A stretch of DNA of 64,000 nt, taken from contig NZ_JXCA02000001.1 of assembly GCF_000828085.3 (NCBI RefSeq), positions 62,001 to 126,000 on the forward strand, given 5' to 3'. Source of the stretch: Scytonema tolypothrichoides VB-61278 (GTDB lineage Bacteria > Cyanobacteriota > Cyanobacteriia > Cyanobacteriales > Nostocaceae). Position numbers and translations under genes: made by a program. The notes under the pieces were generated by a model that worked only from the letters and a program-made list of their open reading frames with translations, was not told the origin of the DNA and searched no databases. Shown here piece after piece: positions 1 through 10,719 of this stretch. Positions within the stretch are counted from its first letter, which is position 1. Each line of letters starts with the position of its first letter.

Positions 1-1
1 T

Positions 2-238
2 ATCAATGTTCTTTCTAGTGATGTGGTAATTGCTTGTGGAATGGGTGCGGGTACTGCTTCAGAAATTTCTCTAGCTTTAAAAGGCAATAAGAAAGTGATT
101 TTGTTGAGTGTAGATGAAGAAAGTAAAAACTTCTTCAAAAAACTCGCCTCCAAAAATGTTTATGTTGTTAATAATGTGGAGAATGCAATAGCAGCAACAA
201 AGGAAATTTTAAGTCCGAACAAAACTAGTAGCATATAA
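2..238 (+). CDS. C-terminal fragment of a LOG/TIGR00725-like Rossmann-fold protein
   Basis: The gene enters from the left edge, so only about 78 residues are visible and its start is outside the window. The frame opens with INVLSSDVVIACGMGAGT and continues with SEISLAL. This glycine-rich loop followed by a helix is typical of the nucleotide-binding core of the SLOG/LOG superfamily (TIGR00725-type and lysine-decarboxylase-like proteins), where the product often binds or hydrolyses nucleotide derivatives. The end (residues VYVVNNVENAIAATKEIL) fits the last strand and helix of that fold. No neighbour on the left is available for context. The assignment is to the fold; substrate is unknown. Confidence 0.6.
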   Translation: MNVLSSDVVIACGMGAGTASEISLALKGNKKVILLSVDEESKNFFKKLASKNVYVVNNVENAIAATKEILSPNKTSSI

Positions 239-567
239 TACTATTAATCTCAATATTTACACTTGAGAAAGCGGAGGTAATCCCATCCACAAATCAAAGC
301 GAGCCTCCTGAGCCTGCTGCACGGCTACACTGTATGAGCAAAGCGCCCCCGAAGCGAGGTACGAGCGTTTGGTGGAGGAGATACAGACGATCTCAGCGTA
401 CTAGGAATTGCTGCAATCTTTAAATATAACCCGTGTATTTTACACATAACATCTATCAAAAGTAGTATAAAATAGAATAAAGAACAACACACTTATCGAA
501 ATAAGCAACTTTTTTGAGTGATAGAAAACTCAAAGTATTAAGTGTTTCAAAAAATTAATACATATTT
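239..567. other. Intergenic region upstream of the histidine kinase
   Basis: No gene is supported here. The left half (about 270-400) carries GC-rich short palindromic words of the kind scattered over the window (for example GCCTCCTGAGCCTGCTGC). The right half, from about 420 to the ATG, is AT-rich and presumably contains the promoter of the kinase, but no confident -35/-10 pair or Shine-Dalgarno sequence stands out. Confidence 0.5.
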
Positions 568-3093
568 ATGGTTATGATGACTCATAACGAAGCAGCAAGA
601 CTTGAAGCCCTCCGCCAATATCAAATTCTTGATACTGAACCTGAAGAAGCCTACGACAATATTGCCCAGTTAGCTGCCTTTATTTGTGACACTCCTATAG
701 TCCTGGTCAATTTTATTGATGAAGACCGCCAATGGTTTAAGGCAAAAATCGGTTTGGATGTGCCAGAAATGCCTCGTAGTGTCGGATTATCTTACCTTTG
801 CCAAGAGCGACGAGATGTGGTGGTCGTTTATGATACTTGGACGGATGAAAAGTTAGCAAGAAATTCAGTCGTCACATCTTATCCTTACGTGCGGTTTTAT
901 GCTGGTGTCCCCTTAATGACCCCAAAAGGAGATATGGTGGGCACTCTTTGCGTGATTGACCAAGTACCACGGGAACTGAGTCACAAACAAGTAGAAGCAC
1001 TTGTGGCACTAGGTCGCCAGGTGATTAGCGAATTGGAGTTAAGGCGTAATTTAGCTGAGGTATCCCATTTTGCTGAGGAACTTAAACGCACGAAGGAAAA
1101 ATTAGCGCACAGCGAAAATCTTCTCCGTACAATCATTGAGTCAGAACCAGAGTGTGTCAAATTGTTAGCCAAAGATGGCACGTTATTGGAAATGAATCCG
1201 GCTGGATTGGCGATGATTGAAGCTGATTGTATAAGTCAAGTGCAGGGAAGCTGCATCTATCCCCTGATTGCCCCTGAGTATCGTCAAGCGTTTGTAACAC
1301 TGACAGAACAGGTTTTTCAAGGCGAATCAGGGATACAGGAGTTTGAAATTATTGGATTCAAAGGTACTCGTCGCTGGCTGGAAAGCCACGCTGTTCCCCT
1401 GCGTAATTCTGATAAAGACATTATTGCCTTGTTAGCAGTGACACGGGACATCACTGAACGTAAGCGAACTGAGGCTTGCTTACGCGAGAGGGAACAACAT
1501 TTGAAGCTTGCATTGCAGGCTGCTAAACTCGGTTCCTGGGAGCTAGATTTGAAAACGGGCGACTTATCTTGCTCCAAACAATGCAAGGCAAATTTTGGTT
1601 TGCCGCCTGAAATGAAGCTTTCTTATAGTGCGCTGCACGAACGCGTTCATCCCGAAGATCGGGCTTATATGGAGGAGGCTGTGAGACAAGCTTTAGAGGA
1701 ACGCAAAGATTATGAGGCAGAATACCGCAATATCTGGTCTGATAATAGCATCCACTGGGTACTAGCACGAGGTGCTGGAATTTATGATGCTGATGGTAGC
1801 CCCACTCGCATGATTGGTGTCACACTTGACATCACTGCTCGCAGACAAACAGAAGAGGAATTGAAACGTCAAACCAAGCGTTCTCAACTATTTGCCGAAA
1901 TCACCCTCAAAATTCGTCAATCTTTACAAATTGAGGCAATTCTACAAACCACGGTCATTGAAGTTCAAAAACTGCTACACACAGACAGAGTTATGATCTT
2001 GCGGTTGTGGGCAGATGGTTCAGCAACTGTGATGCAAGAGGCTGTGCTGCCTGGTTTTCCTGTTTTGCTGGGAAAAAATATCCTTGAGCACTGCTTTGAA
2101 CAAGACTCTCAAGAATTGTTTCGTCAGGGGAGAGTGAGTGCGATAGCCGATATTGAAACAGCAAACATCCAACTTTGCCATAAAGAATTTCTCTCGCAGT
2201 TTGGTGTCAAAGCTAACCTTGTTGTCCCAATTCTGCAAAGGGAAAACCTCTGGGGTTTACTCATTGCTCATCAGTGTGAATCTCCCCGAGAATGGAATAA
2301 TGTGGAAATAGAGTTGTTGCAACAGCTAGCAGACCAAATAGGCATTGCACTCTCTCAAGCACAACTCTTGGAACAAGAAACCCACCAACGTCAGGAACTG
2401 GCTCGTTCCAACGCTGAATTAGAACAATTTGCCTACGTTGCTTCTCATGATTTGCAAGAACCATTGCGAATGGTAGCAAGTTACTTGCAACTTTTAGAGC
2501 GACGATACAAAGATAATCTTGATGCTAGGGCGAATGAGTTCATTGGTTACGCTGTAGACGGTGCGCTTCGGATGCAGACACTGATCAATGACTTGTTGAG
2601 TTATTCCCGTGTGAGCACACGTAGTCAGCCTTTTGAGCCAGTGGATTGTCGTTTTGTTGTGAATTGCGTTCTCGCAAATCTTAAAGTTGCTCTTGAAGAA
2701 AGTAACGCAGTCCTCACCTACGATACTTTACCCGAAGTCATGGCGGACGCTACGCAACTGTCGCAGTTGTTTCAAAACTTAATTAGCAATGCAATTAAGT
2801 TCCGCAGCCAACAGCCACCTCAAATCCATCTTGGGGTTGAACGCATAGACCAAAAGTGGCAGTTTGCAGTGCGTGATAATGGAATTGGCATAGAACCTCA
2901 ATACACTGAACGCATTTTTGTGATTTTTCAGCGTTTACACACTAGAAATAAGTATCCTGGTACAGGCATTGGGCTAGCGATATGTAAGAAAATTGTAGAA
3001 CGTCACGGTGGAAATATCTGGGTTGAGTCACAACTGCAACATGGTACAACTTTCTTCTTTACAATTCCTGATACAGCAGGAAACAAATTGTGA
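568..3093 (+). CDS. Phytochrome-type sensor histidine kinase, GAF-PAS-PAS-GAF-HisKA-HATPase
   Basis: An 841-residue cytoplasmic two-component sensor kinase with no membrane segment or signal peptide. An N-terminal GAF domain (about 20-165) begins with the common cyanobacterial opening [20 protein letters not shown]. Two PAS domains follow (about 185-305 and 310-430), each ending in a PAC-like DITERK/DITARR segment, then a second GAF (about 450-600). The HisKA box [15 protein letters not shown] places the phospho-accepting histidine at residue 627. The ATPase domain shows the N box (NLISNAIKF), DNGIGI and [14 protein letters not shown]. The HisKA type is that of Cph1-like kinases, but I see no obvious bilin-binding Cys motif in either GAF. 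The downstream response regulator overlaps its stop codon and is the likely phosphotransfer partner. The signal is unknown. Confidence 0.88.
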   Translation: MVMMTHNEAARLEALRQYQILDTEPEEAYDNIAQLAAFICDTPIVLVNFIDEDRQWFKAKIGLDVPEMPRSVGLSYLCQERRDVVVVYDTWTDEKLARNSVVTSYPYVRFYAGVPLMTPKGDMVGTLCVIDQVPRELSHKQVEALVALGRQVISELELRRNLAEVSHFAEELKRTKEKLAHSENLLRTIIESEPECVKLLAKDGTLLEMNPAGLAMIEADCISQVQGSCIYPLIAPEYRQAFVTLTEQVFQGESGIQEFEIIGFKGTRRWLESHAVPLRNSDKDIIALLAVTRDITERKRTEACLREREQHLKLALQAAKLGSWELDLKTGDLSCSKQCKANFGLPPEMKLSYSALHERVHPEDRAYMEEAVRQALEERKDYEAEYRNIWSDNSIHWVLARGAGIYDADGSPTRMIGVTLDITARRQTEEELKRQTKRSQLFAEITLKIRQSLQIEAILQTTVIEVQKLLHTDRVMILRLWADGSATVMQEAVLPGFPVLLGKNILEHCFEQDSQELFRQGRVSAIADIETANIQLCHKEFLSQFGVKANLVVPILQRENLWGLLIAHQCESPREWNNVEIELLQQLADQIGIALSQAQLLEQETHQRQELARSNAELEQFAYVASHDLQEPLRMVASYLQLLERRYKDNLDARANEFIGYAVDGALRMQTLINDLLSYSRVSTRSQPFEPVDCRFVVNCVLANLKVALEESNAVLTYDTLPEVMADATQLSQLFQNLISNAIKFRSQQPPQIHLGVERIDQKWQFAVRDNGIGIEPQYTERIFVIFQRLHTRNKYPGTGIGLAICKKIVERHGGNIWVESQLQHGTTFFFTIPDTAGNKL

Positions 3094-3107
3094 GCTTTGA
3101 ATCAATC

Positions 3108-3533
3108 ATGCCTATTGAGATTTTGCTAGTGGAAGACAACCCAGGCGATGTGCAATTAACCCAGATAGTTCTCGAAGACAGCAAAATCTCCGTGAACTTG
3201 AGTGTTGCGGCGGATGGCGTAGAAGCCATAGCATTCTTACGCAAACAGGAAAACTATACTCAGGTACCCACTCCTGATCTCATCCTGCTTGATTTAAACC
3301 TACCTAGAAAAGATGGAAGGGAGGTGCTGGCAGAAATCAAAGCAGATCAAATCCTTAAACGTATTCCTGTAGTTGTTTTAACGACATCTAAAGCTGAGGA
3401 AGATGTCTTAAGAGCTTACAATCTCTGTGCTAACTGCTATATTACTAAACCTGTTGATTTTGACCAGTTTGTCAAAATTGTACATTCAATAGAAAGTTTT
3501 TGGTTCACTGTTGTCAAGTTACCTCCGGAGTGA
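3108..3533 (+). CDS. Single-domain response regulator, CheY/Rcp1-like
   Basis: A 141-residue receiver domain with no output domain, of the Rcp1 type that partners phytochrome-like kinases. The acidic pocket is EDNPGD near the start, the phospho-acceptor is Asp62 ([11 protein letters not shown]), the switch Thr lies in VVLTTS and the conserved Lys in YITKPVDF. It is probably phosphorylated by the kinase just upstream. An in-frame GTG at 3090 would overlap the kinase stop (TTGTGA) and add six residues. I chose ATG 3108 because [11 protein letters not shown] matches the usual start of this family. Either way the pair is tightly coupled and almost certainly co-transcribed. Confidence 0.85.
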   Translation: MPIEILLVEDNPGDVQLTQIVLEDSKISVNLSVAADGVEAIAFLRKQENYTQVPTPDLILLDLNLPRKDGREVLAEIKADQILKRIPVVVLTTSKAEEDVLRAYNLCANCYITKPVDFDQFVKIVHSIESFWFTVVKLPPE

Positions 3534-3542
3534 TGACCTCAC

Positions 3543-3640
3543 CCCACACGATCACGCTCAAATTCAAAATTCAAAATTCAAAATTCAAAATTAAGAATTC
3601 TTTTTTTGATAGCGCTGGCTCCCTCCGGAGGGTGCAACTC
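3543..3640. repeat. AATTCAAAATT tandem repeat and CCTCCGGAGG palindrome
   Basis: The stretch after the response regulator holds about four near-tandem copies of TTCAAAA(A/T) (around 3557-3600), followed by a perfect CCCTCCGGAGGG palindrome. Both are common spacer repeats in Nostocales genomes. No gene is supported between 3534 and 3775. Confidence 0.6.
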
Positions 3641-3692
3641 ATGAATGCAACGGGTGCATCAGTTCAACTTAAGTCGAGACTTGACCTTCAGG

Positions 3693-3726
3693 CTCTCTTG
3701 TTCCCATGCGTAGCATAGGAACGAGA
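3693..3726. repeat. CCCATGC hairpin repeat, copy 1
   Basis: An imperfect hairpin, CTCTCTTGTTCCCATGC then loop then GCATAGGAACGAGAG. Related hairpins occur at 44583-44608, 44666-44688 and 48601-48623, so this is a dispersed repeat. It is not assumed to be a gene-specific terminator. Confidence 0.65.
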
Positions 3727-3775
3727 GAAAAGTGTCACGTTATAACTAATAACAAATGACTAATAACTAAAAAAA

Positions 3776-6022
3776 ATGAAAATTTTATTAGTAGAAGACA
3801 ATCCTGGTGATGTCGTTCTTTTACAAGAGTTTTTACAAGATGTCTCTTTTGTCAAGTTCCACCTGAAGCAGGCAGAGCAACTGGACGAGGCGCTGCGCTT
3901 TTTGGAGCAAGAAAGCTTTGATGTTATTTTGCTAGACCTTTTACTTCCGGATAGTCAGGGATTAGAAACATTTATCAAAATCCATCATCAAGTTCCAGCT
4001 ATTCCCATTATTGTGCTGACAGGCTTTGATGATGAAACTTTGGCAATTAAAGCTATGCAAGAGGGAGCACAAGATTATCTGGTCAAGGGGGAGGTCAATG
4101 GTGATTTACTGGTGCGCTCAATGCGCTATGCTATTGAGCGTCAGCGAACGGAGGAAGCACTGCGACAGAGTGAGGAGCGATTTCGGGTAGCTTTAAAAAA
4201 TTCGCCAATTGTTGTTTTTAACCAGGATCAGGAGTTACGCTACACCTGGGTTTACAACCCCAATTTTGCTTCTACAGCTGAGGAGATGTTAGGCAAACAA
4301 GATTCAGATTTGCTCCGTGCTGAAGATGCTGAACATATGACGATTATTAAACGTGGTGTACTCACCACAGGTATAGGAACCAAAGAGGAAGTCTCTATCA
4401 CAACCGCCCAAGGAACGAAGTATTATGACTTAACTGTAGAACCATTACATAATGAGTCGCAAGAAGTTGTAGGCATCACCTGCGCTAGCATCGACATTAG
4501 TGAGCGTAAACTTGCTGAAGAGCAAATTCGACAACAAGCGGCTTTGCTTGATGTGACTACTGATGCGATTTTTGTGCGAGATTTAGATAACTGCATTATA
4601 TTCTGGAATCAAGGTGCAGAAAATCTTTACGGATGGCAGGCTCAAGAGGTGTTTGGTAAAAATGCCAGTCAGGTTCTGTACAAGGAACAGTCCTCAGAAG
4701 TCGAAGCTGCTTTTTCAATTGTTATTAGTAAAGGTCAGTGGCAAGGCGAAGTCACTAAAGTTACCAAAAGTGGCAAGGAAATTCTCATTGGAACCCGGTG
4801 GACATTAGTATGTGATCAAAATGGAAAGCCCAAGTCTATTCTGACTGTTGACACAAATATTACTGAGAAAAAACTTTTGGAAGCGCAATTGTTCCGCGCC
4901 CAACGCTTGGAAAGTATTGGTACTTTGGCTAGTGGTATCGCCCACGACTTAAACAATATCCTGACGCCAATTTTGGCAGTGGCTCAATTATTACCTCTAA
5001 AATTCCCCCATGTCTACGAGCAAGATAAGCACCTGCTAGAAATACTAGAAAATAGTGCCAAACGAGGAGCTGAACTCGTCAAGCAGGTTTTGTCATTCGC
5101 GCGAGGTGTAGAAGGGAAGCGCATAACTTTACAACCCAAACACCTCATCAGGGAAGTCACAAAAATTATTAGAGAAACGTTCCCAAAATTTATCGAAGCT
5201 TATGCGGATGTACCGCAAGATCTGTGGCTAGTTTCTGGAGATGGGACACAACTTCATCAGGTGCTGATGAACCTTTGCGTCAACGCCCGTGATGCTATGC
5301 CTGATGGCGGTACTTTGAGTATCTGTGCTGAAAATTTTTTTATTGATGAAAGCTATGCTCAAATGCATTTGGAAGCCAAAACTGGCCCCTATATCTTGAT
5401 AACTGTTTCCGATACTGGAGTTGGCATTGATCATGAAATCATCGATAGAATTTTTGAGCCATTTTTCACAACCAAAGAACAAGGTAAAGGTACGGGACTA
5501 GGTCTTTCTACTGTTATTGGCATTGTCAAAAGTCATGGTGGATTTGTGAACGTGTACAGTGAAATTGGATCTGGCACGTCTTTTAAGGTTTACTTACCAG
5601 CAGTGCAGGGAATGGAAACACAGCCACTCCAGGAGGTGGAAGTTCTTGCAGGACATGGAGAAGTTATTCTGATTGTGGATGATGAACCGTCGATTCAAGA
5701 AATTACCAAAGCTTCGTTAGAAGCATACAACTATAAAATTCTGACTGCGAGCGATGGGATTGAGGCGATCGCCCTATATGCTCAACGTAAGAACGAAATT
5801 AGTGCTGTGTTGATTGATATGATGCTACCCGCTTTAGATGGTTTCACTGTCATGCGTACTTTGCAAAAAATCAATCCACAAGTCAAAATTCTTGCTACTA
5901 GCGGACTGATGTTCACTACTAAACTGGCAACAGTGGGCAATGGTGTCAAATCATTTTTACCGAAGCCTTACACAGTTAAGGAATTATTGCAGGCTTTACA
6001 GCAGGTTCTTCACCAGAAGTAG
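3776..6022 (+). CDS. Hybrid histidine kinase, REC-PAS-PAS-HisKA-HATPase-REC
   Basis: A 748-residue soluble hybrid kinase. It starts with a receiver domain (about 1-120; [13 protein letters not shown], phospho-acceptor Asp54 in LLDLLLPDS). Two PAS domains follow (about 140-255 and 258-375), then HisKA with the histidine at residue 390 ([13 protein letters not shown]). The ATPase domain has [16 protein letters not shown] and [11 protein letters not shown]-terminal receiver (about 628-745) carries Asp681 ([11 protein letters not shown]). The HisKA variant is the NtrB-like class. It sits 240 bp downstream of the kinase/regulator pair in the same orientation and may belong to the same signalling module. 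Its ATG follows an AT-rich heptamer-like repeat (AACTAATAACAAATGACTAATAACT) with no clear Shine-Dalgarno sequence. Confidence 0.88.
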   Translation: MKILLVEDNPGDVVLLQEFLQDVSFVKFHLKQAEQLDEALRFLEQESFDVILLDLLLPDSQGLETFIKIHHQVPAIPIIVLTGFDDETLAIKAMQEGAQDYLVKGEVNGDLLVRSMRYAIERQRTEEALRQSEERFRVALKNSPIVVFNQDQELRYTWVYNPNFASTAEEMLGKQDSDLLRAEDAEHMTIIKRGVLTTGIGTKEEVSITTAQGTKYYDLTVEPLHNESQEVVGITCASIDISERKLAEEQIRQQAALLDVTTDAIFVRDLDNCIIFWNQGAENLYGWQAQEVFGKNASQVLYKEQSSEVEAAFSIVISKGQWQGEVTKVTKSGKEILIGTRWTLVCDQNGKPKSILTVDTNITEKKLLEAQLFRAQRLESIGTLASGIAHDLNNILTPILAVAQLLPLKFPHVYEQDKHLLEILENSAKRGAELVKQVLSFARGVEGKRITLQPKHLIREVTKIIRETFPKFIEAYADVPQDLWLVSGDGTQLHQVLMNLCVNARDAMPDGGTLSICAENFFIDESYAQMHLEAKTGPYILITVSDTGVGIDHEIIDRIFEPFFTTKEQGKGTGLGLSTVIGIVKSHGGFVNVYSEIGSGTSFKVYLPAVQGMETQPLQEVEVLAGHGEVILIVDDEPSIQEITKASLEAYNYKILTASDGIEAIALYAQRKNEISAVLIDMMLPALDGFTVMRTLQKINPQVKILATSGLMFTTKLATVGNGVKSFLPKPYTVKELLQALQQVLHQK

Positions 6023-6072
6023 AATAAGCAGCAGCATCATTTAGTTGCCAAGCTTCCCCTGCAGCTGAAGGC

Positions 6073-6861
6073 TCAAAACTTACATTCTGCTAAACCTAAA
6101 TAACGCACACCTTCTGGGTTAACTTCAAAACGGCAAGGCAAAATTTCTAAACCAAGGTCGATGCCAAGCCTGAATAATTTACCATATACAGGGTCAGTAC
6201 TATCGCCAGGGGCAAATTCAGTGCAATCACTTCGGTTTATAAAGTAAAGCATGACAGCACGATTTTGAGGTAAGAGTGCTGTCAGTTCTCGCAAATGCTT
6301 TTGTCCTCGTGTTGTTTCTGTGTCTGGAAAGAGTGCTAATTTTCCATGCGCCAAAGTTGTATTTTTGATTTCAAGATATATAGGACAAGCATTTTTGGTT
6401 AAAAGTAAATGATCACTTTTTAAAAACAAATCGCCAGATGGAACGTTGAGGTTTGTATGTGGAGATAACAAGAAATCTACGCGACTTGATTTATTTTCTC
6501 CATAAGAAACTTCAGGGCGAATTTGACTATAGTTTCCCAATTCTGGAAAAAGGTATGTTTCTAAAGCTAATTTGATGATTCTGTTGGGGAGATTCGTATT
6601 TATACCTACCCATGTTGGTTCATTGTCATGTACCTGAATCATTTCCCAGGTATAGGGAAGTTTGCGGCTAGGGTTATCACTGTAAGACAGCTGCACTGCA
6701 CTACCAGGAGTAGAAACTCCTGTCATTGGTCCTGTATTGGGGCAGTGTGCTGTTACTATTTCCCCAGAAGCAAGTTCAACATCGGCAAAAAATCGCTTGT
6801 AGCGTTTCAGCAAGATACCAGGATACAACGGTGGGTAGCGGTAAAGGTAGTCGTTAGTCAT
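6073..6861 (-). CDS. sfsA: SfsA family DNA-binding / sugar fermentation stimulation protein homologue
   Basis: A 262-residue member of the SfsA family (Escherichia coli SfsA is about 234 residues). Diagnostic stretches are the start (RYPPLYPGILLKRYKRFFAD), the HCPNTGPM box, and the second half where R-VDFLL, YLEIKNTTL, FPDTETTRGQKHL and PVYGKLFRLG follow in order. The C-terminal half resembles a PD-(D/E)XK nuclease fold (D of VDFLL, E-K of LEIKN). A short cyanobacterial insertion (about residues 135-155) separates VDFLL from YLEIKN. SfsA was described as a nonspecific DNA-binding protein in E. coli. Its role in cyanobacteria is unclear. It is divergent from the TPR gene that follows. Confidence 0.88.
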   Translation of the reverse strand: MTNDYLYRYPPLYPGILLKRYKRFFADVELASGEIVTAHCPNTGPMTGVSTPGSAVQLSYSDNPSRKLPYTWEMIQVHDNEPTWVGINTNLPNRIIKLALETYLFPELGNYSQIRPEVSYGENKSSRVDFLLSPHTNLNVPSGDLFLKSDHLLLTKNACPIYLEIKNTTLAHGKLALFPDTETTRGQKHLRELTALLPQNRAVMLYFINRSDCTEFAPGDSTDPVYGKLFRLGIDLGLEILPCRFEVNPEGVRYLGLAECKF

Positions 6862-6979
6862 TTTGTGATTTTCATTAACAATTTGAAATGAATCAACGGA
6901 AGATTTAAGTATGAAGTGTAAAGATTAAAGTATTTCACTTTTCAACCTGTATCCTGACTTCATTGTTCAAAGAAACGCC

Positions 6980-8248
6980 ATGAATGACGAATTTTACAAT
7001 AAAGGATTGGAAAGAGCCAAGCAAAAAGATTATGCTGAAGCCATTAATGAATTTACCCGTGCTTTGCAGCTAGCACCTGACTTTGGTGAAGCTTACTATC
7101 AACGGGGTCTAGCATACTATGATTTAGGAGAAATGTTGAATGCTGTTTCTGACTTCACACAAGCGCTGAAATTAAATCCCCAAAATGTGGAGGCTTATTA
7201 CTGTCGCGCCTTGGGACGAATGGCGCTAAAAAATCTGCCCGGGGCGCTTGCGGATGTAGATCAAGCTATTCGTTTAAATGTAAATTATGCGGCTGCTTAT
7301 AATTTACGGGGAATTGTGCACCGTAAACAAGGGTATATTCAAGATGCGATCGCCAACTTTAAAAAAGCAGCAGAATTATATTTACAACAAAAGGACGCAG
7401 AGAATTGTCGCCTGTGTCTAGAAAAGATTAAACAGCTTCAACCAAAGGAAATACCTGCTTTTGTACAACCAAGTCCCATAATTGCGCCACTCAAATCCGA
7501 AAAAGAATATTTCACGCAGTTACTAGAAAAAGCCGAAAAAGGAGACACCCGCGAAGCAATGGAGGATTTAAACTGGGCTTTGCGGGTTGATCCACAGGAT
7601 GCACAAGCTTACTGCTGTCGAGGGGTGGTGCGTTGCAAGTTGGGTAACTATCGGGAGGCGATCTCAGACTTTAACCAAGCGTTGCGACTGAATTTTGATG
7701 ATGCAATTGTTTACCGCAACCGAGGAAAAGCGCGTTCTTATTTAGGAGATCATCAAGGGGCGATCGCCGATTTCAATCAAGCACTCCAAATGCAACCCCA
7801 AGATGCAATGCTGTATATTGCTAGAGGTAACGCCTATCGAGTCATGGGGAATTACCTTGGTGCAATTAACGACTATACCCAAGCACTGGAAATAAATCCC
7901 GATGATGCAACAGCTTACTACAATCGCGGCATTACCTACACTTGCTTAGAAGAAATGGAACGTGCTGTTGAAGATTATCAGCGTGCAGCAAGTATATTTT
8001 GTGAAAAAGAAGACTGGGAAAATTACCAACAAGTCTTAGATAGTCTAAAGAAAATTCACTCCCCCAGTTCTCATTCCGAAAAAGCAAAGTATAACTTGCT
8101 ACGACAACGCTTGTTGAGACTAGTTGGGGGATATTGGGAAATGGCCCAAAGATTGATTGATCAAGCGAAGTATGACTATCCTGGAATGTCGGAGGATTGG
8201 TATTTGCAAAAAGTCATTGGTGATTGGGAACGCGATCGGGGGGTGTAG
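6980..8248 (+). CDS. TPR-repeat protein
   Basis: A 422-residue protein made mostly of tetratricopeptide repeats, without a signal peptide or membrane span. Seven to eight repeats are visible, with signatures such as AYYQRGLAYYDLGE, AYNLRGIVHRKQG, VYRNRGKARSYLGD and AYYNRGITYTC. They fall into two blocks (about 1-150 and 175-345) joined by a Pro-containing linker, and a non-TPR tail ends in WYLQKVIGDWERDRG. TPR blocks normally mediate protein-protein contacts. The partner cannot be deduced here. The start ATG is preceded by TTGTTCAAAGAAACGCC, with only a weak ribosome-binding site. Confidence 0.8.
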   Translation: MNDEFYNKGLERAKQKDYAEAINEFTRALQLAPDFGEAYYQRGLAYYDLGEMLNAVSDFTQALKLNPQNVEAYYCRALGRMALKNLPGALADVDQAIRLNVNYAAAYNLRGIVHRKQGYIQDAIANFKKAAELYLQQKDAENCRLCLEKIKQLQPKEIPAFVQPSPIIAPLKSEKEYFTQLLEKAEKGDTREAMEDLNWALRVDPQDAQAYCCRGVVRCKLGNYREAISDFNQALRLNFDDAIVYRNRGKARSYLGDHQGAIADFNQALQMQPQDAMLYIARGNAYRVMGNYLGAINDYTQALEINPDDATAYYNRGITYTCLEEMERAVEDYQRAASIFCEKEDWENYQQVLDSLKKIHSPSSHSEKAKYNLLRQRLLRLVGGYWEMAQRLIDQAKYDYPGMSEDWYLQKVIGDWERDRGV

Positions 8249-8317
8249 GGGTATAGGGGTGTAGGGGAAATTTTCTTATTCTCTTATTCCCCTACATTCT
8301 TATACCCTCACACCCTT
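8249..8317. repeat. GGGGTGTA-type short tandem repeats
   Basis: Immediately after the TPR stop codon the sequence alternates GGGGTGTAGGGGTATAGGGG, and the complementary words CCCCTACA/ACCCTCAC appear about 40 bases later. The block can fold back on itself. It resembles degenerate heptanucleotide STRR repeats of Nostocales. Confidence 0.6.
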
Positions 8318-8444
8318 ATATCAAGTCCGGTTAATTAGTTATTATTAAACGATCTGTGCAAAAACCGGAAAACCCGCTCAAGAGCCCCCCTGCCCCCCTG
8401 CTCCCCTGCTGCCTTAATGATAAGTCTTTATCCGGACATGATAT
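8318..8444. mobile_element. MITE-like element, copy 1 (127 bp)
   Basis: A 127-bp element bounded by imperfect 13-bp terminal inverted repeats, ATATCAAGTCCGG on the left and CCGGACATGATAT on the right. Almost the same element lies in reverse orientation at 20139-20264, differing mainly in the arrangement of a central CCCCTGCTCCCCTGCTG block. It carries no open frame, so it would need a transposase in trans. Shorter relatives with the same type of end lie at 43268-43479, 44467 and 50818-50921. No target duplication is evident. Confidence 0.75.
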
Positions 8445-8547
8445 TACATCCCTACTGACAGGAATTACCAAAGGACATATTGTGGCGGACTCGCCCTAGC
8501 GCACCAGTGTTTAATACCGAGTTGCGTTCATAGGTATCACCTCACCC

Positions 8548-8622
8548 CCGCCCCTCTCCGATGCCTTGGAGAGGGGTGCCCGATAGCGTAGCGTGCCGTT
8601 AGGCATAGGGCGGGGTGAGGTT
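8548..8622. repeat. CCTCACCCC / GGGGTGAGG hairpin repeat, copy 1
   Basis: A long foldback beginning CCTCACCCCCGCCCCTCTCC and ending GGGCGGGGTGAGG, with internal GGAGAGGGGTGCC. The same module recurs at 43305-43363, 44503-44550 (partial) and 48759-48834. It is one of the commonest intergenic repeats in this window. The rest of 8445-8796 contains no gene and presumably the moaA promoter. Confidence 0.7.
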
Positions 8623-8796
8623 TTTGAACGGAAAATGGTATAATATGCTACTCAAATTATTAAGATTGTCAATTCGCAAATATATTTCGTACACGTTACC
8701 TTAAAAGAATATAAATAAAATTCGTAAAGCAAGCTTGTGTCGCTTGACAAAAATATAGTCTTGTGTGTAGTGACGATAAGATAATTCTATAAAACC

Positions 8797-9786
8797 ATGA
8801 ACCAGGTAGATTACCTCCGCATAAGTTTAATAGACCGCTGTAACTTCCGTTGTCAATACTGTATGCCAGAGGGAGCGGAACTTGACTATATCCTCAAGCA
8901 GCAGTTGTTGACTGATGAGGAACTGCTAACCCTCATAGAAGAAGTCTTTATCCCCGTTGGATTTACCCGATTTCGTTTGACCGGGGGGGAACCTTTACTG
9001 CGTCCCCGTGTGGTGGAGTTGGTGAAAGCAATAGCATCTCTCCCCCAAACCCAAGACCTCTCGATGACAACAAACGGCTTTTTACTCGCTCCAATGGCGC
9101 AAAACCTATATGATGCTGGTTTGCGACGAGTCAATATTAGCCTAGATTCCCTTGATCCCGATACCTTTGACCAAATTATTAATAATCGCGGTCGTCCACG
9201 CTGGGAACAAGTTTGGCAGGGGATTCACGCGGCTTATCGCGTAGGATTTGACCCGCTAAAGTTAAATGTGGTGGTCATTCCCGGTGTCAATGACCACGAA
9301 GTTCTGGATCTCGCGGCGTTGACGATTGATAAACAATGGCACGTGCGATTTATTGAGTTTATGCCAATTGGTAATTCGCAGTTGTTTGGCGATCGCAGTT
9401 GGATATCTTCAGAAGAGTTACGCCAACGTATCCGCGAACGTTGGGGATTGACAGAATCCCAAGTTCGTGGTAATGGACCTGCTGATGTGTTTCAGATTCC
9501 GGGAGCAAAAGGGACACTGGGATTTATTAGTCAGATGTCGGAGTGTTTTTGCGATCGCTGCAACCGGATGCGCCTTTCCGCCGATGGTTGGTTACGTCCC
9601 TGTTTATTAAATGAAACGAATCAAATTGACTTCAAAACTGCTCTGCGTGCAGGTATCAGCACTGCCGAATTGCGGGAGCAAGTTAGGGACTTGTTGGCAA
9701 TTAAGCCAGATATTAACTTTAAGCAACGTTATTCAGGTACAGCGACTGGTGTTTATACTCGTACCATGTCACAAATTGGTGGTTAG
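8797..9786 (+). CDS. moaA: GTP 3',8-cyclase MoaA (molybdenum cofactor biosynthesis)
   Basis: A radical SAM enzyme that, with MoaC, converts GTP to cyclic pyranopterin monophosphate, the first step of molybdopterin synthesis. That cofactor is needed by nitrate reductase, among others. The radical SAM cluster motif is CNFRCQYC (Cys15, 19, 22). The second [4Fe-4S] cluster is bound by Cys252, Cys255 and Cys269 (CDRCNRMR...LRPC). The TGGEPLLR motif and the GTGVY-like C-terminal segment ([16 protein letters not shown]) are present. At 329 residues it has normal family length. It converges on rpsD with a strong hairpin between the two. No other moa gene is in the window. Confidence 0.95.
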   Translation: MNQVDYLRISLIDRCNFRCQYCMPEGAELDYILKQQLLTDEELLTLIEEVFIPVGFTRFRLTGGEPLLRPRVVELVKAIASLPQTQDLSMTTNGFLLAPMAQNLYDAGLRRVNISLDSLDPDTFDQIINNRGRPRWEQVWQGIHAAYRVGFDPLKLNVVVIPGVNDHEVLDLAALTIDKQWHVRFIEFMPIGNSQLFGDRSWISSEELRQRIRERWGLTESQVRGNGPADVFQIPGAKGTLGFISQMSECFCDRCNRMRLSADGWLRPCLLNETNQIDFKTALRAGISTAELREQVRDLLAIKPDINFKQRYSGTATGVYTRTMSQIGG

Positions 9787-9799
9787 TCTACCAGTCGCG

Positions 9800-9838
9800 A
9801 GTCCAAAGTCATAGAGTTTTAACTCTTGACTTTGGACT
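9800..9838. terminator. Bidirectional hairpin between moaA and rpsD
   Basis: AGTCCAAAGTCA and TGACTTTGGACT form a 12-bp perfect stem around a loop that itself pairs (AGAGTT/AACTCT). It lies in the 79-bp gap between two convergent genes, as expected for a shared terminator. There is no long T-run on either side, so the call rests on the stem and its location. Confidence 0.6.
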
Positions 9839-9865
9839 GTTGACTTTGGACTGTTGAGTGTTGAC

Positions 9866-10474
9866 TTAAGCTTGACGTGAGTAGTATTCCACCACAAGCA
9901 GTTCGTTAATTTGTAGCGCCACCCACTCGCGTTCAATAACGCCGTTGACTTTGCCAAGCAACTTGTTTTTGTCAAACTCCAGATGGTTAGGTAAGTTTGC
10001 CAAACCAGGGTATTGCAAGTTAGCTTCCACCAACTTCCGTGATGCTTCCCGGTTTCTGACGGCAATTTCTTCTCCGGGACGGCATTGGTAACTGGCAATA
10101 TTGACAACGCGACCGTTAACTGTAACATGACCGTGATTCACCAGTTGGCGAGCCGCCGGAATAGTGGGAGCCATACCCATGCGGAAAACAGTATTATCCA
10201 AGCGCATTTCTAGCAATTGCAGCAGCACTTGTCCGGTAGAACCGGTAACGCGTCTCGCTTTGCGTACGTAGCGCAGCAATTGTGTTTCTGTCACACCGTA
10301 GTTAAAGCGGAGTTTTTGCTTTTCCTCTAATCGGATGGCATATTCAGAACGTTTTTTGCGGTTCTGACCATGCTGACCTGGCGGATAAGCGCGTCTAGCG
10401 CTTTTACGAGTTAATCCTGGTAAGTCGCCTAAGCGACGTATAACCCTAAGACGTGGTCCTCTGTATCGGGACAT
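9866..10474 (-). CDS. rpsD: 30S ribosomal protein S4
   Basis: A 202-residue ribosomal protein S4. It starts [20 protein letters not shown] and contains the S4 RNA-binding domain ([35 protein letters not shown]). S4 is a primary binder of 16S rRNA and nucleates assembly of the 30S body. The reading frame extends 15 codons further upstream, but I chose the ATG at 10474 because family members begin at MSRYRGPR. As usual in cyanobacteria the gene stands alone, outside the large ribosomal operon. The N terminus lacks the zinc-binding cysteines of C+ type S4 proteins. Confidence 0.97.
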   Translation of the reverse strand: MSRYRGPRLRVIRRLGDLPGLTRKSARRAYPPGQHGQNRKKRSEYAIRLEEKQKLRFNYGVTETQLLRYVRKARRVTGSTGQVLLQLLEMRLDNTVFRMGMAPTIPAARQLVNHGHVTVNGRVVNIASYQCRPGEEIAVRNREASRKLVEANLQYPGLANLPNHLEFDKNKLLGKVNGVIEREWVALQINELLVVEYYSRQA

Positions 10475-10719
10475 GAGTTTCCTAAATTTAATCTTGCTTA
10501 ACTTTACCCAGACATACAATTATATAGCAGTCCTCAATAAGATTGTGAAATCAAGGTATTGGATGATGAGGACCCAAGGAGGAAAGGTCAGAAATTGTCT
10601 TTGACTTCCTCACTCCTCACTTCCTCACTCCCTCATCTTCGCTGCTCTGTATTGCAAGCATCAAAGTGGGCTTTTATCATGAGGTAGCATACCTTTGGGT
10701 GTTTGGAGAACGGAAAATA